A DNA stretch of 64,000 bases from the NCBI RefSeq assembly GCF_030068605.1, contig NZ_JASJOU010000021.1, forward strand, positions 62,001-126,000, read 5' to 3'. The notes beneath the pieces are model-generated. The model was not told where the DNA came from and did no database searches. It worked only from the letters and a program-made list of their open reading frames with translations. Positions 1-9,525 of the stretch are shown in pieces. The stretch's first letter is position 1. Each line of letters begins with the position of its first letter. A program made the translations under genes and the position numbers. Source of the stretch: Xanthocytophaga agilis (GTDB lineage: Bacteria; Bacteroidota; Bacteroidia; Cytophagales; 172606-1).

Positions 1-375
1 TTAAATCAAGAATATATTCTGCTCTTCTATCAAATTTTCCAATATAGAAACACTCCAATAGAAAATCCAGAGAGAGTAGGGTTAACGAATTTTGGGTAAG
101 GCTAAAATCACAAACACATAATGGTGGCTCATACCCTTGGGCAGAATTGTTTTTATCTGCTCGAACAGAAACTTCTATAAAGTTAATATATTCATCATCA
201 AACGGAGTAGTTATATTTAATTGTTCACCGGATTTAACAACCTGACAGAAAATCTGTCCTGCATCCACAATATGTTCATTTACCAGCAAAGCACACACCA
301 ATGGTAATAGAATAAAATAACATGGTTGTTCAATAGACAAAGAGATTGTTTTTTTGGTGCTAACAGGATATCATT
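1..375 (-). CDS. Open frame running off the left edge, unrecognised
   Basis: On the minus strand a frame of about 125 codons stays open from near 375 to the left edge, so the stop lies outside the window. The translation has ordinary protein composition, for example KSGEQLNITTPFDDEYINF and EVSVRADKNNSAQGYEPP. There is no in-frame ATG at its upstream end, only a stop near 375, so the 5' part may be lost or the gene may be a relic like the broken gene next to it. No family was recognised. Confidence 0.3.
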
Positions 376-606
376 CAAACTTAAAATACTCCCAAACTTT
401 TGTTTTATCAATGGAGATCTATTTGTGTCAGGTATGCGCTAGTACAGACTGAAATCTTCTGTAGAAACAAGCTGCCGTTTTTGATTGATAAGAAGTATGC
501 CTTCAGTTTGAGGAATCATATAAATAATTATCATTGTATCACTAGACAAACAGGACTCTGAGAATATACCTCAAAGTCCTGACCTTAAAATCCAGAGAGT
601 AATAGA

Positions 607-1320
607 CTATCCATTAACAACAATAGTATGTGTCAGCATATATCCAGAAACTATACTTCCTGAGAAAATCCCCATTTCGTTAGCATAGCCATCTCTGAAG
701 ATACTGTCATTTTTCAGTAATCTATCATGTACTCCCCGACCAACATAGTCTGGTACTGTTGTATAAAGTATTTGACACAAATCGTTAGAAAATGCTATTT
801 GTCTGATTAATACTGAAGTTCCACTTGCACTATACATGTACATGAATATGTGGCAAACGACCTCTGTACCAACCCGGAAAAATACTTGTAAAAGAAACCT
901 GTCCGTTAGAATCGTTGGCTTGCCGGCCTCTGAGCCAACTCACAGATTTCAATGCTCCATATTCGGAGTAGTTTCCTAAAGTGTTACAATGCCAGAGGTT
1001 AACTAATACTTCTGATAAGACTGCCTAGTCTGAATTTTTATTCTTAATAGTAATCTTTGCAGATAGATTAACTCCCAAACGATCTCCGAAAATGTTAGAT
1101 CTTACCAAAGAAGATAGCTTATGAATGGGGTAAGGTCCTGCTGTTTCCGTATTGGTGACAGTACAATTACTGCTAGGGTCTCCAGTTGTAGAACCTGTAG
1201 TGGAGCTTCCAGTTGTGAAGAGGGTGTCGATTCTTCTTTCTGGCAGGCTGCTACAAGTGAGGCAACTGTTAAAAAATCTAAGACAGATAAACTTCTTCTT
1301 AAAAATTCAGGTAGACTTTT
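607..1320 (-). pseudogene. Broken intradiol ring-cleavage dioxygenase-like lipoprotein
   Basis: Read on the minus strand, the pieces spell a secreted intradiol-dioxygenase-like protein. There is a lipoprotein signal ending VAAC (about 1245-1250), a Thr/Gly/Ser linker, then ETAGPYPIHKLSSLVRSNIF, LVNLWHCNTLGNYSEYG, FTSIFPGWYRGRLPHIHVHV, and a C-terminal part ending SGYMLTHTIVVNG. The ETAGPY, WHC...YS and PGWY..R..HIH blocks are hallmarks of the family, and the last Tyr and His residues would be iron ligands. It is disabled by a frameshift in the linker (near 1210), an in-frame TAG (near 1023), a frameshift right after HIHVHV (near 835) and no usable start codon. The family cleaves catechol-type rings; the role of the secreted versions is not settled. 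Confidence 0.75.
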
Positions 1321-1645
1321 TCAAGGATTACAAAAAACACCTTTTCACTTTCTGCAAATACACATATTCATGTATTGAACAGCCTTAAGTGAGCTACTAC
1401 TTTTGTGAAACCTCTGTCTAAAACAGCTTTCTCTGAATCTTAAATTGGTATGCACCTGGTCTACCATAATGGAGATGTGGACAGAATCTGAAAACTGGTT
1501 ATTAAAATCAATTTGACTCATGAAATATAACGCATTCATTAAGTGTTCGTTCATTTAGGCTATCGACAGCCGTTGTAATTGCTTCTGTTAATTTATCTCA
1601 TTCAGTTATACTCCTTTATCCTATAATCAATCCAACGAAAATTTT

Positions 1646-2452
1646 ATGAATCTTTCTGCATTTGCTCATTACCGTATTTCTTTCATTGCCTTCCTCTTCC
1701 TATTGCTTGTCATAGTAGCTTGTAAAAAAGATGATGCTCCAACAACACCATCCGTAAATACTGACTGTCAGGTAACTCGTGAAGAAGATGAGGAAGGATA
1801 TGTATTGTTTGAATACAATACTGATGAAAAGATAATTAAGGCATCCTCCTATGATAAAACAAAGAATAATGCTCTAGAAAGCACCTTATTCACTGATTAT
1901 ACCAATGGAAAGGTAGAAAAGATCCGGATTTTTTATAATGGAAAAAATTCTGGTACACCAGACATAACTGCTATGGCCACTACCAACGCCTCCGGCAAAA
2001 TTCAAACGCTGACAGCCCCCTTTTTAGGTGGTGTTTCGTCTACGGCTACTTTTACCTATACTGGTGATAATATAACTAAAATTACACGCAATGACACTCA
2101 ATTCCGCTATGAATATGATGGCAATGGCAACCTGACCAAGATCTTTTACAAAATTGGCAGCCAGGCCGAAGAATTAGTCACTGAGTATACCTACGATAAC
2201 AAACCTAATCCACATCGTACATACGTAGCTCTATTGGTTTTTGCTGTGGTATTTGGAGACATTGCGGATGTGGTGAGTTCGAATAACCCCATCAGTGAGA
2301 AGTCGTATGATGGTGAAACAGTGAGTTCGACCTCAGCTTATGCATACACTTACAACGATAAAGGTTTTCCACTTACTGTTAAACAGACCATCTCCCAATC
2401 GGGAAAGGCGGATGAAGTCATCAACTTTACTTTACAATATACTTGCAAGTAA
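1646..2452 (+). CDS. Lipoprotein with YD-like C-terminal half, unknown function
   Basis: This 268-residue protein starts with a charged segment, a hydrophobic core and a lipobox (VIVAC, Cys26), followed by KKDD, the usual start of an exported Bacteroidota lipoprotein. The mature part has repeated short strands of the type FTYTGDNITKITRN, YEYDGNGNLTKIFYK and YAYTYNDKGFPLTVK, which resemble degenerate YD/Rhs-like beta-strand repeats. No catalytic motif is visible. It stands alone between two decayed minus-strand genes and overlaps the end of the LRR relic by 26 bases. It is probably attached to the outer membrane by its lipid. Confidence 0.75.
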   Translation: MNLSAFAHYRISFIAFLFLLLVIVACKKDDAPTTPSVNTDCQVTREEDEEGYVLFEYNTDEKIIKASSYDKTKNNALESTLFTDYTNGKVEKIRIFYNGKNSGTPDITAMATTNASGKIQTLTAPFLGGVSSTATFTYTGDNITKITRNDTQFRYEYDGNGNLTKIFYKIGSQAEELVTEYTYDNKPNPHRTYVALLVFAVVFGDIADVVSSNNPISEKSYDGETVSSTSAYAYTYNDKGFPLTVKQTISQSGKADEVINFTLQYTCK

Positions 2453-3425
2453 CATACATCCGCTCCAGAAAAACTAGTTCAACCGGAATTTTTTGCAAGC
2501 AAGTACGTCCAAAATAGATATTCTCTTTTTTTTGAAAATCAGCAATTCGGGAAGGAAGTTGAGAGAGATTGCAACTACCTATGTTCAGAAATTGGAGGGT
2601 AGATGGATTGAGACAACTTAGAATCTGATCCAAATCAATCCTTCTATTACCGTTAAGAATAAGATTACTTATGTTAGGCATATAGCCAGGAAAATGGACT
2701 ATATTGTTGTCTTCAACATTTAGTATTTCCAGGTTTTCACAATTTTGGATAACAACAGGCAATTGCCCCAGATTTAGATTTTGCAGTATAAGTTTTTGCA
2801 GATTAGATAACGTTTGTAAAGTAGAATCTGTATCCGAAAATAAGATTGCTTTCCCTTTTGAGGCGGATGAACTTACCACACGCATCTCGATTTCTTTGAG
2901 ATGCGACAATTGGAACAAATTGTTTATGATCGATTTTACAGAATCCGGGAAAGGAAAACCAGAAATAATTAGCCTGAATATTTTGAGCTTCGGAATGGAA
3001 AAAATATCTCCAGAGGAAAGATACACTGGTTACTTACTTCAATAGAAAGAATCTCCAGATTAGTTAGCTGGCTGACAAATTCTGGAAAATACTTAAAATG
3101 AATAGAAAAGATAGCTTCAGGTGCTTCAGATTTGTTAATCGGGCAAGAGTATCCAGTAATTGTTCACTCTCAAGAACTTCTGAATGTATAAAATATCCAA
3201 TTGGGTTAATGATTCCACAGAACCCACTAGTTCCAGAAATCGGATATCTGCAGCTTGTGTTTGTGAAGACAATTTAAAGTCTGCCACCCTGATTGCTTTT
3301 AGAGAAGACAGCGAAACCAGTTTTTCAAACACATCACAGAATGGATGTGTTTTTTGATGAGCCCATCTGCATTGAATTTCGATTGACTCAATGCCTGAGA
3401 GTTTTTCTGCCTCTTGTGGAGTCAT
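2427..3425 (-). pseudogene. Frameshifted leucine-rich-repeat protein
   Basis: Minus-strand fragments in different frames join into one LRR protein. The first part (3425 down to about 3135) contains LSSLKAIRVADFKL and SLTQLDILYI. Then come LARLTNLKHLKL and QLTNLEILSIEV in two further frames (about 3150-3030), and a long block (3026-2427) with LSNLQKLILQNLNLGQLP, CENLEILNVEDNNIVHFP and LQFLNIGSCNLSQLPSRI. The LxxLxLxxN periodicity is clear. At least two or three frameshifts separate the blocks, so no full product can be made. The 3' block could still be translated as a 199-residue fragment. LRR proteins are interaction proteins; the partner cannot be inferred. Confidence 0.65.
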
Positions 3426-3479
3426 TATTGTGTTCTCAGAACCAAGTAGAGAGTCATATTGCGTACCAAAGATAAATTA

Positions 3480-4405
3480 AAAACCTAACTCTGGACCATC
3501 AGCGTCACAAGGTATACAAGGATGCCGGACTAAAAAATGTACCGCCGATCTCCATTGAGAATACAGGCTCATACATGTTGATCTAACAAGTTTTTAGCAG
3601 ATGTTTTTAGCTGAAAAAGTTCTTGTAATTGAATTATTATCGAAAATAAGCTTGAATGGAGGTTAAGAAATTATAAATTAACTTCTAATAGAATAGAAAT
3701 AGACTTGTTTCCATTGCTTTTTGAATTTACACATATGGAATCAACGACAAAATAAAACACTGATACATAACCAGTTAACCACTGCCTGGGCATTATTTTT
3801 GTTGCTTTTTTTATACCACTCTCAGTTGAGTGGTTGAATTATTCAAACTGTGGTGAAAACCTTGCGTTCCCTGAATGTGGGGTTTTCCTTCCAACATAGT
3901 CTTATCCTGAGAGCCGTATTAATGGTAGCTTAGCTTTTACTAAATGCTATCCTCTGAATTCTATTATTTATGGGTTGTCTTGTTGTATAATGTATAAATG
4001 TTTATACATCGGAAACCTCATCCTTTATTTTAGGTTAATGGCAAGGTTGAATACCATTAAAGTGACTTTTAACTTATTCACATTTCAAGCAATTTTATAA
4101 ACGTTATTACTCTGATATGCAAGGTTTGGGATAAACAATAACATACAAAGTTTCCTTCAGTGTACGACCATCTAAGGAATCTATCTATCTAAATCTATAT
4201 AGAAAATCTATTGGCATAATCTAATATTTTTCGAAATAGGGCTCCAGTATTGTTTTTATAGGTAAATAACTGAGAAGGCCCAAGTCCATTTATAAAATAT
4301 TGTAGCCTAAATTGTCTAATGTCTTTATAGGTTGTTGTCAATTCTATTACAAACTTGTATAAGTATTTAGAAATTGTGAACAGGTGAGTAGAGGGCTTAT
4401 CAAAC
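3480..4405. other. Gene-poor stretch
   Basis: No convincing gene was seen here. The only sizeable minus-strand frame (4195-4449, 84 codons) overlaps the inverted repeat at its 5' end and matches nothing I recognise. The sequence around 3810-3870 has weak resemblance to the spaced-repeat family described at 17858-18055, but not enough to call it. Confidence 0.4.
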
Positions 4406-4462
4406 AAAACAATCCGTAACGCTTCTCTGTTAGTCTCTATGAGAAACATTACGGATTGTTTT
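4406..4462. repeat. Long inverted repeat, hairpin-forming
   Basis: Perfect 14-bp arms (4406-4419 and 4449-4462, AAAACAATCCGTAA) with an inner 5-bp stem (TTCTC 4423-4427 with GAGAA 4441-4445). The arms end in A/T runs on both sides, so it could act as a bidirectional terminator or be the relic of a small mobile element. Confidence 0.55.
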
Positions 4463-4543
4463 TAGATCACAGATAGAGTACTTATTGCAACAACGAAATC
4501 AGATGTACACTTTTCACATATTCTTCGGGAAAGATTTGAAAAA

Positions 4544-4571
4544 ACAAACCCCTGATTTAAGGAGGGGTTGT
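4544..4571 (-). terminator. Intrinsic terminator of the T9SS cargo gene
   Basis: A CCCCT/AGGGG hairpin with one bulged base lies 24 bases past the stop codon of the minus-strand gene and is followed, in the direction of transcription, by a run of six T. Confidence 0.7.
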
Positions 4572-4594
4572 TCTGTACATAGCATAAAATATGT

Positions 4595-5893
4595 TTACTG
4601 TTTAATGATTTTGAACTGTTCGTTTTTACCCGTTTGATCGGTGATGTTAATCAGATACAACCCAGGAGCTAAAGAATTATCTTTGAATGAAATAGTCTCA
4701 TTAGCAGACGCTTTTTTCGAGAAGAGCACTCTTCCTTGCATAGACATTAGTGTTACATTAGCGTTTTGATAAGTAGGCTTAAGCTGAATAGATACTTGAT
4801 CTGAGAAAGGGTTTGGTGAAACAATGGAAGGGCTATCCAACTCATCACTGATAGCCGCTCCAGCCAAACGAGAAGACAAACTACCACCTCCAGTAGTAAA
4901 GGTAGAAGTAACAGATGTTGGTCCATAACATACAAAGCCGCCGCTCACACGTACTTCATATTTGGTATTAGGCTGTAAAGCAACAGAGGGTGTCCACTGA
5001 TTGACATTTTGACTTACATTCTGACGAATATAATCTTCTCCTTGCCAGTCTGCCGGATAACGATCAATTTCATAACTGATAAATATCCATTGAGTGCAGC
5101 CCCCATTTGGATTAGTTGAATAATTACCAAGAGTAATAGTAGGTGTAGTAGAAACATCTGTAGCACCTGTTGTAGGACTAATAAACTCAGCTGCCTTTGG
5201 AGTTGGAACAATATAGGGAACGTTGTATGTATTTTGAGCTAGTATAGTTCCTAAGGAATCAAATGTGGTAATAGTTAACTCTTTAAAATGCACTATACCC
5301 TTTTCGATCTGCGTAGCATCATATATATATGTAAAGTTAACAGGTTGTACTGCCTCGTCAGATGTTAAGGTTTTTGTATCTGCTGTATAAGGAGAACCTA
5401 CATAAAATCGTACAGTAATTTTACGGGCGTTAGGATTATTGGGGTTAACATTAAAACCAAAATATCTGTTTGTTTCATACAAAACCAAGGTATCAGCCGA
5501 ATTAATCAGAAAAGGCTTAGCTTCTACAACAGGTACATATTCTGTAAAAATAGTGTAATAGGTTTGTCCTATCACATAGCCATGGCTTCCCAATGTGCTT
5601 ACTTCAATCAGGTACTGATTACCTGGCTGCAATGGAGCATCTGCAATTAAAAACTGGTTGGTAGAGGCTGCATTCTGAGTTGCTTCATAAACAAATGTCC
5701 GAGGGTCATTTAACAGGATCTTTACTTTTACCTGTGCAGCTAATGAATCATTGGCTTGTGTTTTAATGACCAATGGTGCAGCAACGTTGACAGTTGAACG
5801 ATCAGCAGGAGAAATGACTAAAGGATCTGAAGCATAACTGGCTTGTGTCAAAAAATAGCTGAATACGAACAACAGCTTGTAAAAATGATTCAT
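4595..5893 (-). CDS. Secreted protein with T9SS C-terminal sorting domain
   Basis: This 432-residue protein has a Sec signal peptide (about residues 1-21, ending SYAS) and ends in a type A sorting domain. The PNPFSDQVSIQL motif opens the C-terminal domain (about residue 357), followed by MQGRVLFSKK, LAPGLYLINIT and a basic FKIIKQ end. Such domains direct proteins through the type IX secretion system to the cell surface. The middle is built from Ig- or fibronectin-type beta domains (for example TTPTITLGNYSTN and LQPNTKYEVRVSGG, the last typical of Fn3). No enzyme motif is visible, so an adhesive or structural surface role is likely. It is transcribed alone and ends at its own terminator. Confidence 0.85.
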   Translation of the reverse strand: MNHFYKLLFVFSYFLTQASYASDPLVISPADRSTVNVAAPLVIKTQANDSLAAQVKVKILLNDPRTFVYEATQNAASTNQFLIADAPLQPGNQYLIEVSTLGSHGYVIGQTYYTIFTEYVPVVEAKPFLINSADTLVLYETNRYFGFNVNPNNPNARKITVRFYVGSPYTADTKTLTSDEAVQPVNFTYIYDATQIEKGIVHFKELTITTFDSLGTILAQNTYNVPYIVPTPKAAEFISPTTGATDVSTTPTITLGNYSTNPNGGCTQWIFISYEIDRYPADWQGEDYIRQNVSQNVNQWTPSVALQPNTKYEVRVSGGFVCYGPTSVTSTFTTGGGSLSSRLAGAAISDELDSPSIVSPNPFSDQVSIQLKPTYQNANVTLMSMQGRVLFSKKASANETISFKDNSLAPGLYLINITDQTGKNEQFKIIKQ

Positions 5894-6399
5894 AGTATAA
5901 ATTGGTATAGGTAGATAATATAGTAGAACTGTTACTAAAGAATATTTATCTCTTAATAACTACTATGCTTGATAGTAAACAAGAAAGTGAAAAAAAATAC
6001 ATCTGTTTTGCAAATAAAATATCATACACCCAATACTCTACATTACATCTTAGCCATACTGTTATAAAGTAAAAAAACCATAAACTTCTGATTAACAACA
6101 AACAACAGATACTTCATTAGCAAATTGCAGATAAATTATAGAATAGAACCAGCACTCCTTCTAGGATTCTTTATTTTCACATTTATATTTATAATAAACC
6201 CAATTGAGGCATAGCTGCTATAGTATAAAATAAGAAGCAACTGATTAGTCCTTAAAAGAAATTATACTACTTCTTTTAAATCATACAACATATAAAACCC
6301 TTTAGTGAATAGAAACTCAGGTTACAAAAGATAACCCTCAATAATTTTCATTCACTTTGCAAGTGTGTGAAGGGCACTATACATAATCTACTTATTCAT
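5894..6399. other. Intergenic, AT-rich
   Basis: No gene was recognised. It should include the promoter of the leftward T9SS cargo gene; no clear Bacteroidota -7/-33 motif could be assigned. Confidence 0.4.
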
Positions 6400-6662
6400 G
6401 AAAAAATTTACTAAAAACCTATAGTTTGGTAGATCTGTTCCTGATACTCATTCCTATTTCCGGCTATTCTCAAAACTGGCATATTGTCACACTAGGTAAT
6501 CAGGGAAGTATTGAGTTACATTGTATAAAACAAGTGAAAGACACGGCAAACTATCAGATAATTACCTGTAGCAATGATAGCTTGAATTTCAGAATCATCA
6601 ACAAGGATGTATTTGCTCAGATAGAGATTCAACATATTATGACACAATATGAGGTAGACTAA
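6400..6662 (+). pseudogene. Fragment of a small secreted protein, probably broken
   Basis: An ATG at 6400 opens MKKFTKNL and stops at once at TAG. The same strand continues in another frame with a signal-peptide-like VDLFLILIPISGYSQ followed by a short sequence rich in strands, ending at 6662. This looks like a secreted protein whose start has been frameshifted and whose C-terminus may be missing. No family was recognised. Confidence 0.35.
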
Positions 6663-6970
6663 AGGTTGAATGGTATGCAGGAGTTAAAGTAGCCTTTTGA
6701 GAGACATTATATGGTTAGGTATTTTTCTGTCTAGTAAATGAAGGCGAACTTAAATCCAGGCATTAATCATACGAAACATACGCATCTACTTCTATGAAAA
6801 AACTTTACTACGAAATTAATTATATAAAGCTCATCACGGTATCCTACTCTATGAATTATTGCTGTATTTTAACAATAGTAGGTCTATTCATTTCAGGAAC
6901 GAAAGTGAGCCATTAATCCGGAGATTGTTTTGATCAAAAGTTCTTTTGGCTAGAAGAAACCGTAAAAAAG

Positions 6971-7048
6971 TTTTTGTATAGAATAAACCGCAACATTATT
7001 TATACATTGAGTTTACCACAAAATTTTTGTCGAGCACAATTCATAGTA
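6971..7048. repeat. Spaced degenerate repeats, copy A (28-bp period)
   Basis: Three related cores end at 6992 (GAATAAACCGCA), 7020 (GAGTTTACCACA) and 7048 (CAATTCATAGTA), exactly 28 bp apart. The first unit is preceded by TTTTTGTATA. The same spaced pattern recurs at 17858-18055 and 27826-27901. The last units here are degenerate. They lie just past the 3' end of the SDR gene. Confidence 0.5.
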
Positions 7049-7056
7049 GCAACATT

Positions 7057-7716
7057 TTACGATTCGGATAAAATGGGAGTTTTATGCAGGAAGGCATCCT
7101 CAGTGAGCTGGTCTACCATAAATTTGGCCAGCAACATTCTACTTATTTTAAAGGGCGAAGGAGTTTTGTTATAACTAACTACCAGTTTTCCCGGATTAGT
7201 AGTATTTGTGAGTCCTACAGGTCGGGCTATTACCCAATCCAGACCGGATTGCTGTACTAACTGCTCCTGTTGGTTATGATCAGCAAATACAATTTTAAAA
7301 TTGGTTAGTCGGATGACCCATCTCATAAACCAGGGAGCATACGAATAGGAATCTCCTGCCCCAACAGACGAAAGTGTAACAATGCGCCTGATACCATACT
7401 CATTCATTGCCTGTATTGCATTACCAATACTTTTTTCGAGTGTCTTCGGAGGAGTAATCATTTTAAATGAAAAGCTGTCTTTTACAGAAAGAGCACTCAA
7501 GGCACTGAGTACATAGTTACATCCAGCCATAGCTTTTTGCACATCCTCTAAATGAGTAGGTGATCCTTTGTGTATGGTTAGTCGTTCGGAAGTTATCGTA
7601 AGTTTTTCAGGATTACGTACCAATGCAGTGATGGAGTATCCCTTCTCCAAGGCATATTTGACTATTAATTGGCCTGTTCTCCCATTAGCTCCAAAAATGA
7701 GAATTCGTTTATTCAT
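7057..7716 (-). CDS. NAD(P)-binding atypical SDR (NmrA-like)
   Basis: This 219-residue protein has an N-terminal Rossmann fold with the glycine motif GANGRTG (residues 9-15) and the NAD(P)-binding continuation ITALVRNPEKL. The family's central blocks CNYVLSALSA and RRIVTLSSVGAG follow, then WVIARPVGLTN. It lacks the YxxxK catalytic pair of classical SDRs, so it belongs to the atypical NAD(P)H-binding group (NmrA / YwnB type), which act as redox sensors or flavin/quinone reductases. It is divergent from an HxlR regulator over a 186-bp gap with palindromes, a common arrangement in which HxlR controls the oxidoreductase. Confidence 0.85.
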   Translation of the reverse strand: MNKRILIFGANGRTGQLIVKYALEKGYSITALVRNPEKLTITSERLTIHKGSPTHLEDVQKAMAGCNYVLSALSALSVKDSFSFKMITPPKTLEKSIGNAIQAMNEYGIRRIVTLSSVGAGDSYSYAPWFMRWVIRLTNFKIVFADHNQQEQLVQQSGLDWVIARPVGLTNTTNPGKLVVSYNKTPSPFKISRMLLAKFMVDQLTEDAFLHKTPILSES

Positions 7717-7857
7717 AAAGATAGGTTGTTTTACTTTCCAAAGAATCCATGTGCTGCCTTTCTATTAATATCCGATAGTAAGCAGGTTACATTTTGCCTT
7801 CTCTTACTGTCGCAAAACTAGCTATCTTAGCATTTGGTTTGTAAGCGCTAAACAAGT

Positions 7858-7871
7858 AGTAAGTGCTTACT
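7858..7871. promoter_or_regulatory. Candidate HxlR operator
   Basis: AGTAAGTGCTTACT is a palindrome with 6-bp arms and a 2-bp centre, 31 bp before the HxlR start. A weaker copy (GTAAGCGCTAAAC) starts about 15 bp upstream. Its position in the divergent promoter fits autoregulation and control of the SDR gene. This is an inference; no binding data. Confidence 0.45.
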
Positions 7872-7902
7872 GATAGGTTAGTAATGGTTATTTCAAGGTC
7901 TT

Positions 7903-8241
7903 ATGTCAACTTATACCCAATGTTCAAAAGAGGATTTACGGGCGGTAAAGGATGCCCTAGATGTGCTGAATGGCAGATGGAAACTACAGATCCTGATTGC
8001 TTTATTAAATGGAAAAAGAAGATTTAAAGAGATTGCCAGGGATATAGATGGTATCAGTGACAGGATGCTCTCAAAAGAACTAAAAGAACTGGAGTCAAAT
8101 CACTTGGTAACCAGAGTAGTAATTGATGCATTCCCTCCTGTGGTAGAATACACGACCACCTCTCACGCTAAATCACTGCACAAGGTGATTCATGCCCTCA
8201 AAGAATGGGGATATTATCATAGAAAGGAGATTATTGGTTGA
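7903..8241 (+). CDS. HxlR-family transcriptional regulator
   Basis: This 112-residue protein has the compact winged-helix fold of HxlR regulators. The diagnostic DVLNGRWKLQILIALLNGKRRFKEI (here split by position: DVLNGRWK at about 19-26, then LLNGKRRF) is followed by ISDRMLSKELKELESNHLVTR, the recognition helix, and YTTTSHAKSL in the wing. The family binds as dimers and often senses reactive electrophiles or redox state through a cysteine near the N-terminus; Cys7 is in the right place. It is divergent from the SDR gene. Confidence 0.9.
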   Translation: MSTYTQCSKEDLRAVKDALDVLNGRWKLQILIALLNGKRRFKEIARDIDGISDRMLSKELKELESNHLVTRVVIDAFPPVVEYTTTSHAKSLHKVIHALKEWGYYHRKEIIG

Positions 8242-8327
8242 GGTAGTTGTGTTATCCATATTACCCATCTACTAACGGAGTTTTCCCACCCCCTCGTATT
8301 GTACTTACCTACAAAAAACTTATATAT

Positions 8328-8380
8328 ATATAGGAAAATAACATACCTAACACTTGTAGGTATATAAGATATTCCTATAT
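8328..8380. promoter_or_regulatory. Nested inverted repeats before the padR gene
   Basis: An inner palindrome ATACCTA-N7-TAGGTAT (8343-8363) lies inside an outer pair ATATAGGAA (8328-8336) / TTCCTATAT (8372-8380). They end 10 bp before the PadR start codon, where a self-repressing regulator would be expected to bind. Confidence 0.5.
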
Positions 8381-8389
8381 ATTTGACAC

Positions 8390-8728
8390 ATGAATACACA
8401 AAGCCAGAATCTCCTGAAAGGTAGCCTGTCAGTTATCATTCTGCGACTACTCGAAGACCGTGAAAAAATGTATGGTTATGAAATTACTCAAAAGGTAAAG
8501 GAATTAACCAGTGGCCAGATGCAACTCACAGAAGGAGCCTTATATCCGGCACTACATAAGCTGGAGTCAGAAGGCCTGCTGACCACTGAAACCCAGATTG
8601 TAGAAGGCAGAGCCCGCAAGTACTATTCTCTGACCAAACAAGGCAAAACTGAATCAGTGAACCGCCTGGCTGAAATGACAAACTTTCTCCAGAATCTACA
8701 AACTATCCTAACTATTAAACCTATCTGA
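8390..8728 (+). CDS. PadR-family transcriptional regulator
   Basis: This 112-residue protein shows the PadR winged-helix signature: LLKGSLSVIILRLLEDREKMYGYEI at the start, the TEGALYPALHKLESEGLL recognition region (about residues 47-64) and the wing GRARKYYSLTKQGK. The short C-terminal helix would form the dimer. The next gene begins 4 bases after its stop and encodes a membrane protein; PadR regulators in Bacteroidota are often coupled to such a target. Nested palindromes immediately upstream suggest autoregulation. Confidence 0.9.
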   Translation: MNTQSQNLLKGSLSVIILRLLEDREKMYGYEITQKVKELTSGQMQLTEGALYPALHKLESEGLLTTETQIVEGRARKYYSLTKQGKTESVNRLAEMTNFLQNLQTILTIKPI

Positions 8729-8732
8729 CCGT

Positions 8733-9398
8733 ATGGCTTTGACATCTGAGCATATCCGAAAAATAAAGGAACATCTGTCCTCTTCTCAATTGGAAGAAAA
8801 AGAGTTTTTGGCAGAAATGACAGATCATTATATTTCTGCTATTGAAACACAAATGGATAAAGGAGTCTCTTTTGAAGCTGCCTTACAACTCATAGATAAA
8901 GAATTTGGAGGCCAAATGGGTCTTATAGAATTAGAAGAAAGTTATAGACAACTGATGGGTAAAACTATACTGGGACTTTATTGGAATGAGTTCACAAGAA
9001 CTCTCACACATGTGCCTTCTTTACTTGTTTTTCTGGCAATTGGAAGCTTCTTTTTTACTGTTGCTCTCAAATCCAAAAATCCATTGAGCATAAATGACTT
9101 TATGACAGGGTTTACAGTAGGACTTAGTCTTATAAGCATGGTTTTTATAATACAAATAGGCACTCGCACTACAAAAGGAAGTTTGACACGTCGTCTGGGT
9201 ACCAAGCTTATTTTCACAGGTATTTTGTCGTTTATTGTACTGATTACAGCCAATAACAGAGGATTTGTTGAATATATTTATTCAACCCATGCACTTCTTG
9301 TCCCATTGTATTATACACTGATTTTATCCTGGTTTTTAGTAACAGTTCTTACCTGGAAACGAATGACGAAAAAACATGCTATCAGTACAGATTGGTAA
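8733..9398 (+). CDS. Membrane protein partner of the PadR regulator
   Basis: The 221-residue product has a soluble helical N-terminal domain (about residues 1-80, HIRKIKEHLSSSQLEEKEFLAEMTDHYISAIE) followed by four likely membrane helices (around 93-110, 122-140, 155-170 and 185-205). The N-terminal part resembles the short helical domains that precede membrane segments in PadR-associated membrane proteins (DUF1700-like, by resemblance only). It is co-transcribed with padR with a 4-base gap. Function unknown; likely a stress- or ligand-responsive membrane protein controlled by PadR. Confidence 0.75.
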   Translation: MALTSEHIRKIKEHLSSSQLEEKEFLAEMTDHYISAIETQMDKGVSFEAALQLIDKEFGGQMGLIELEESYRQLMGKTILGLYWNEFTRTLTHVPSLLVFLAIGSFFFTVALKSKNPLSINDFMTGFTVGLSLISMVFIIQIGTRTTKGSLTRRLGTKLIFTGILSFIVLITANNRGFVEYIYSTHALLVPLYYTLILSWFLVTVLTWKRMTKKHAISTDW

Positions 9399-9525
9399 CT
9401 GATGAACGTATAGAATTATGGACAAATAGTATAATTTGCGCCTTCTGGTTTGAAAATATTTCCGAACCTTTTTTGTGGGCTTTCCACCAAGAATCAGGCT
9501 TGTCTTTTTTCTTTACCACAATATA

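Noticed and set aside
6784-6916. Short frame starting MKKLYYEINYIKLI
   Set aside because: Only about 40 codons, ends without a folded-domain pattern; no support beyond the ATG.
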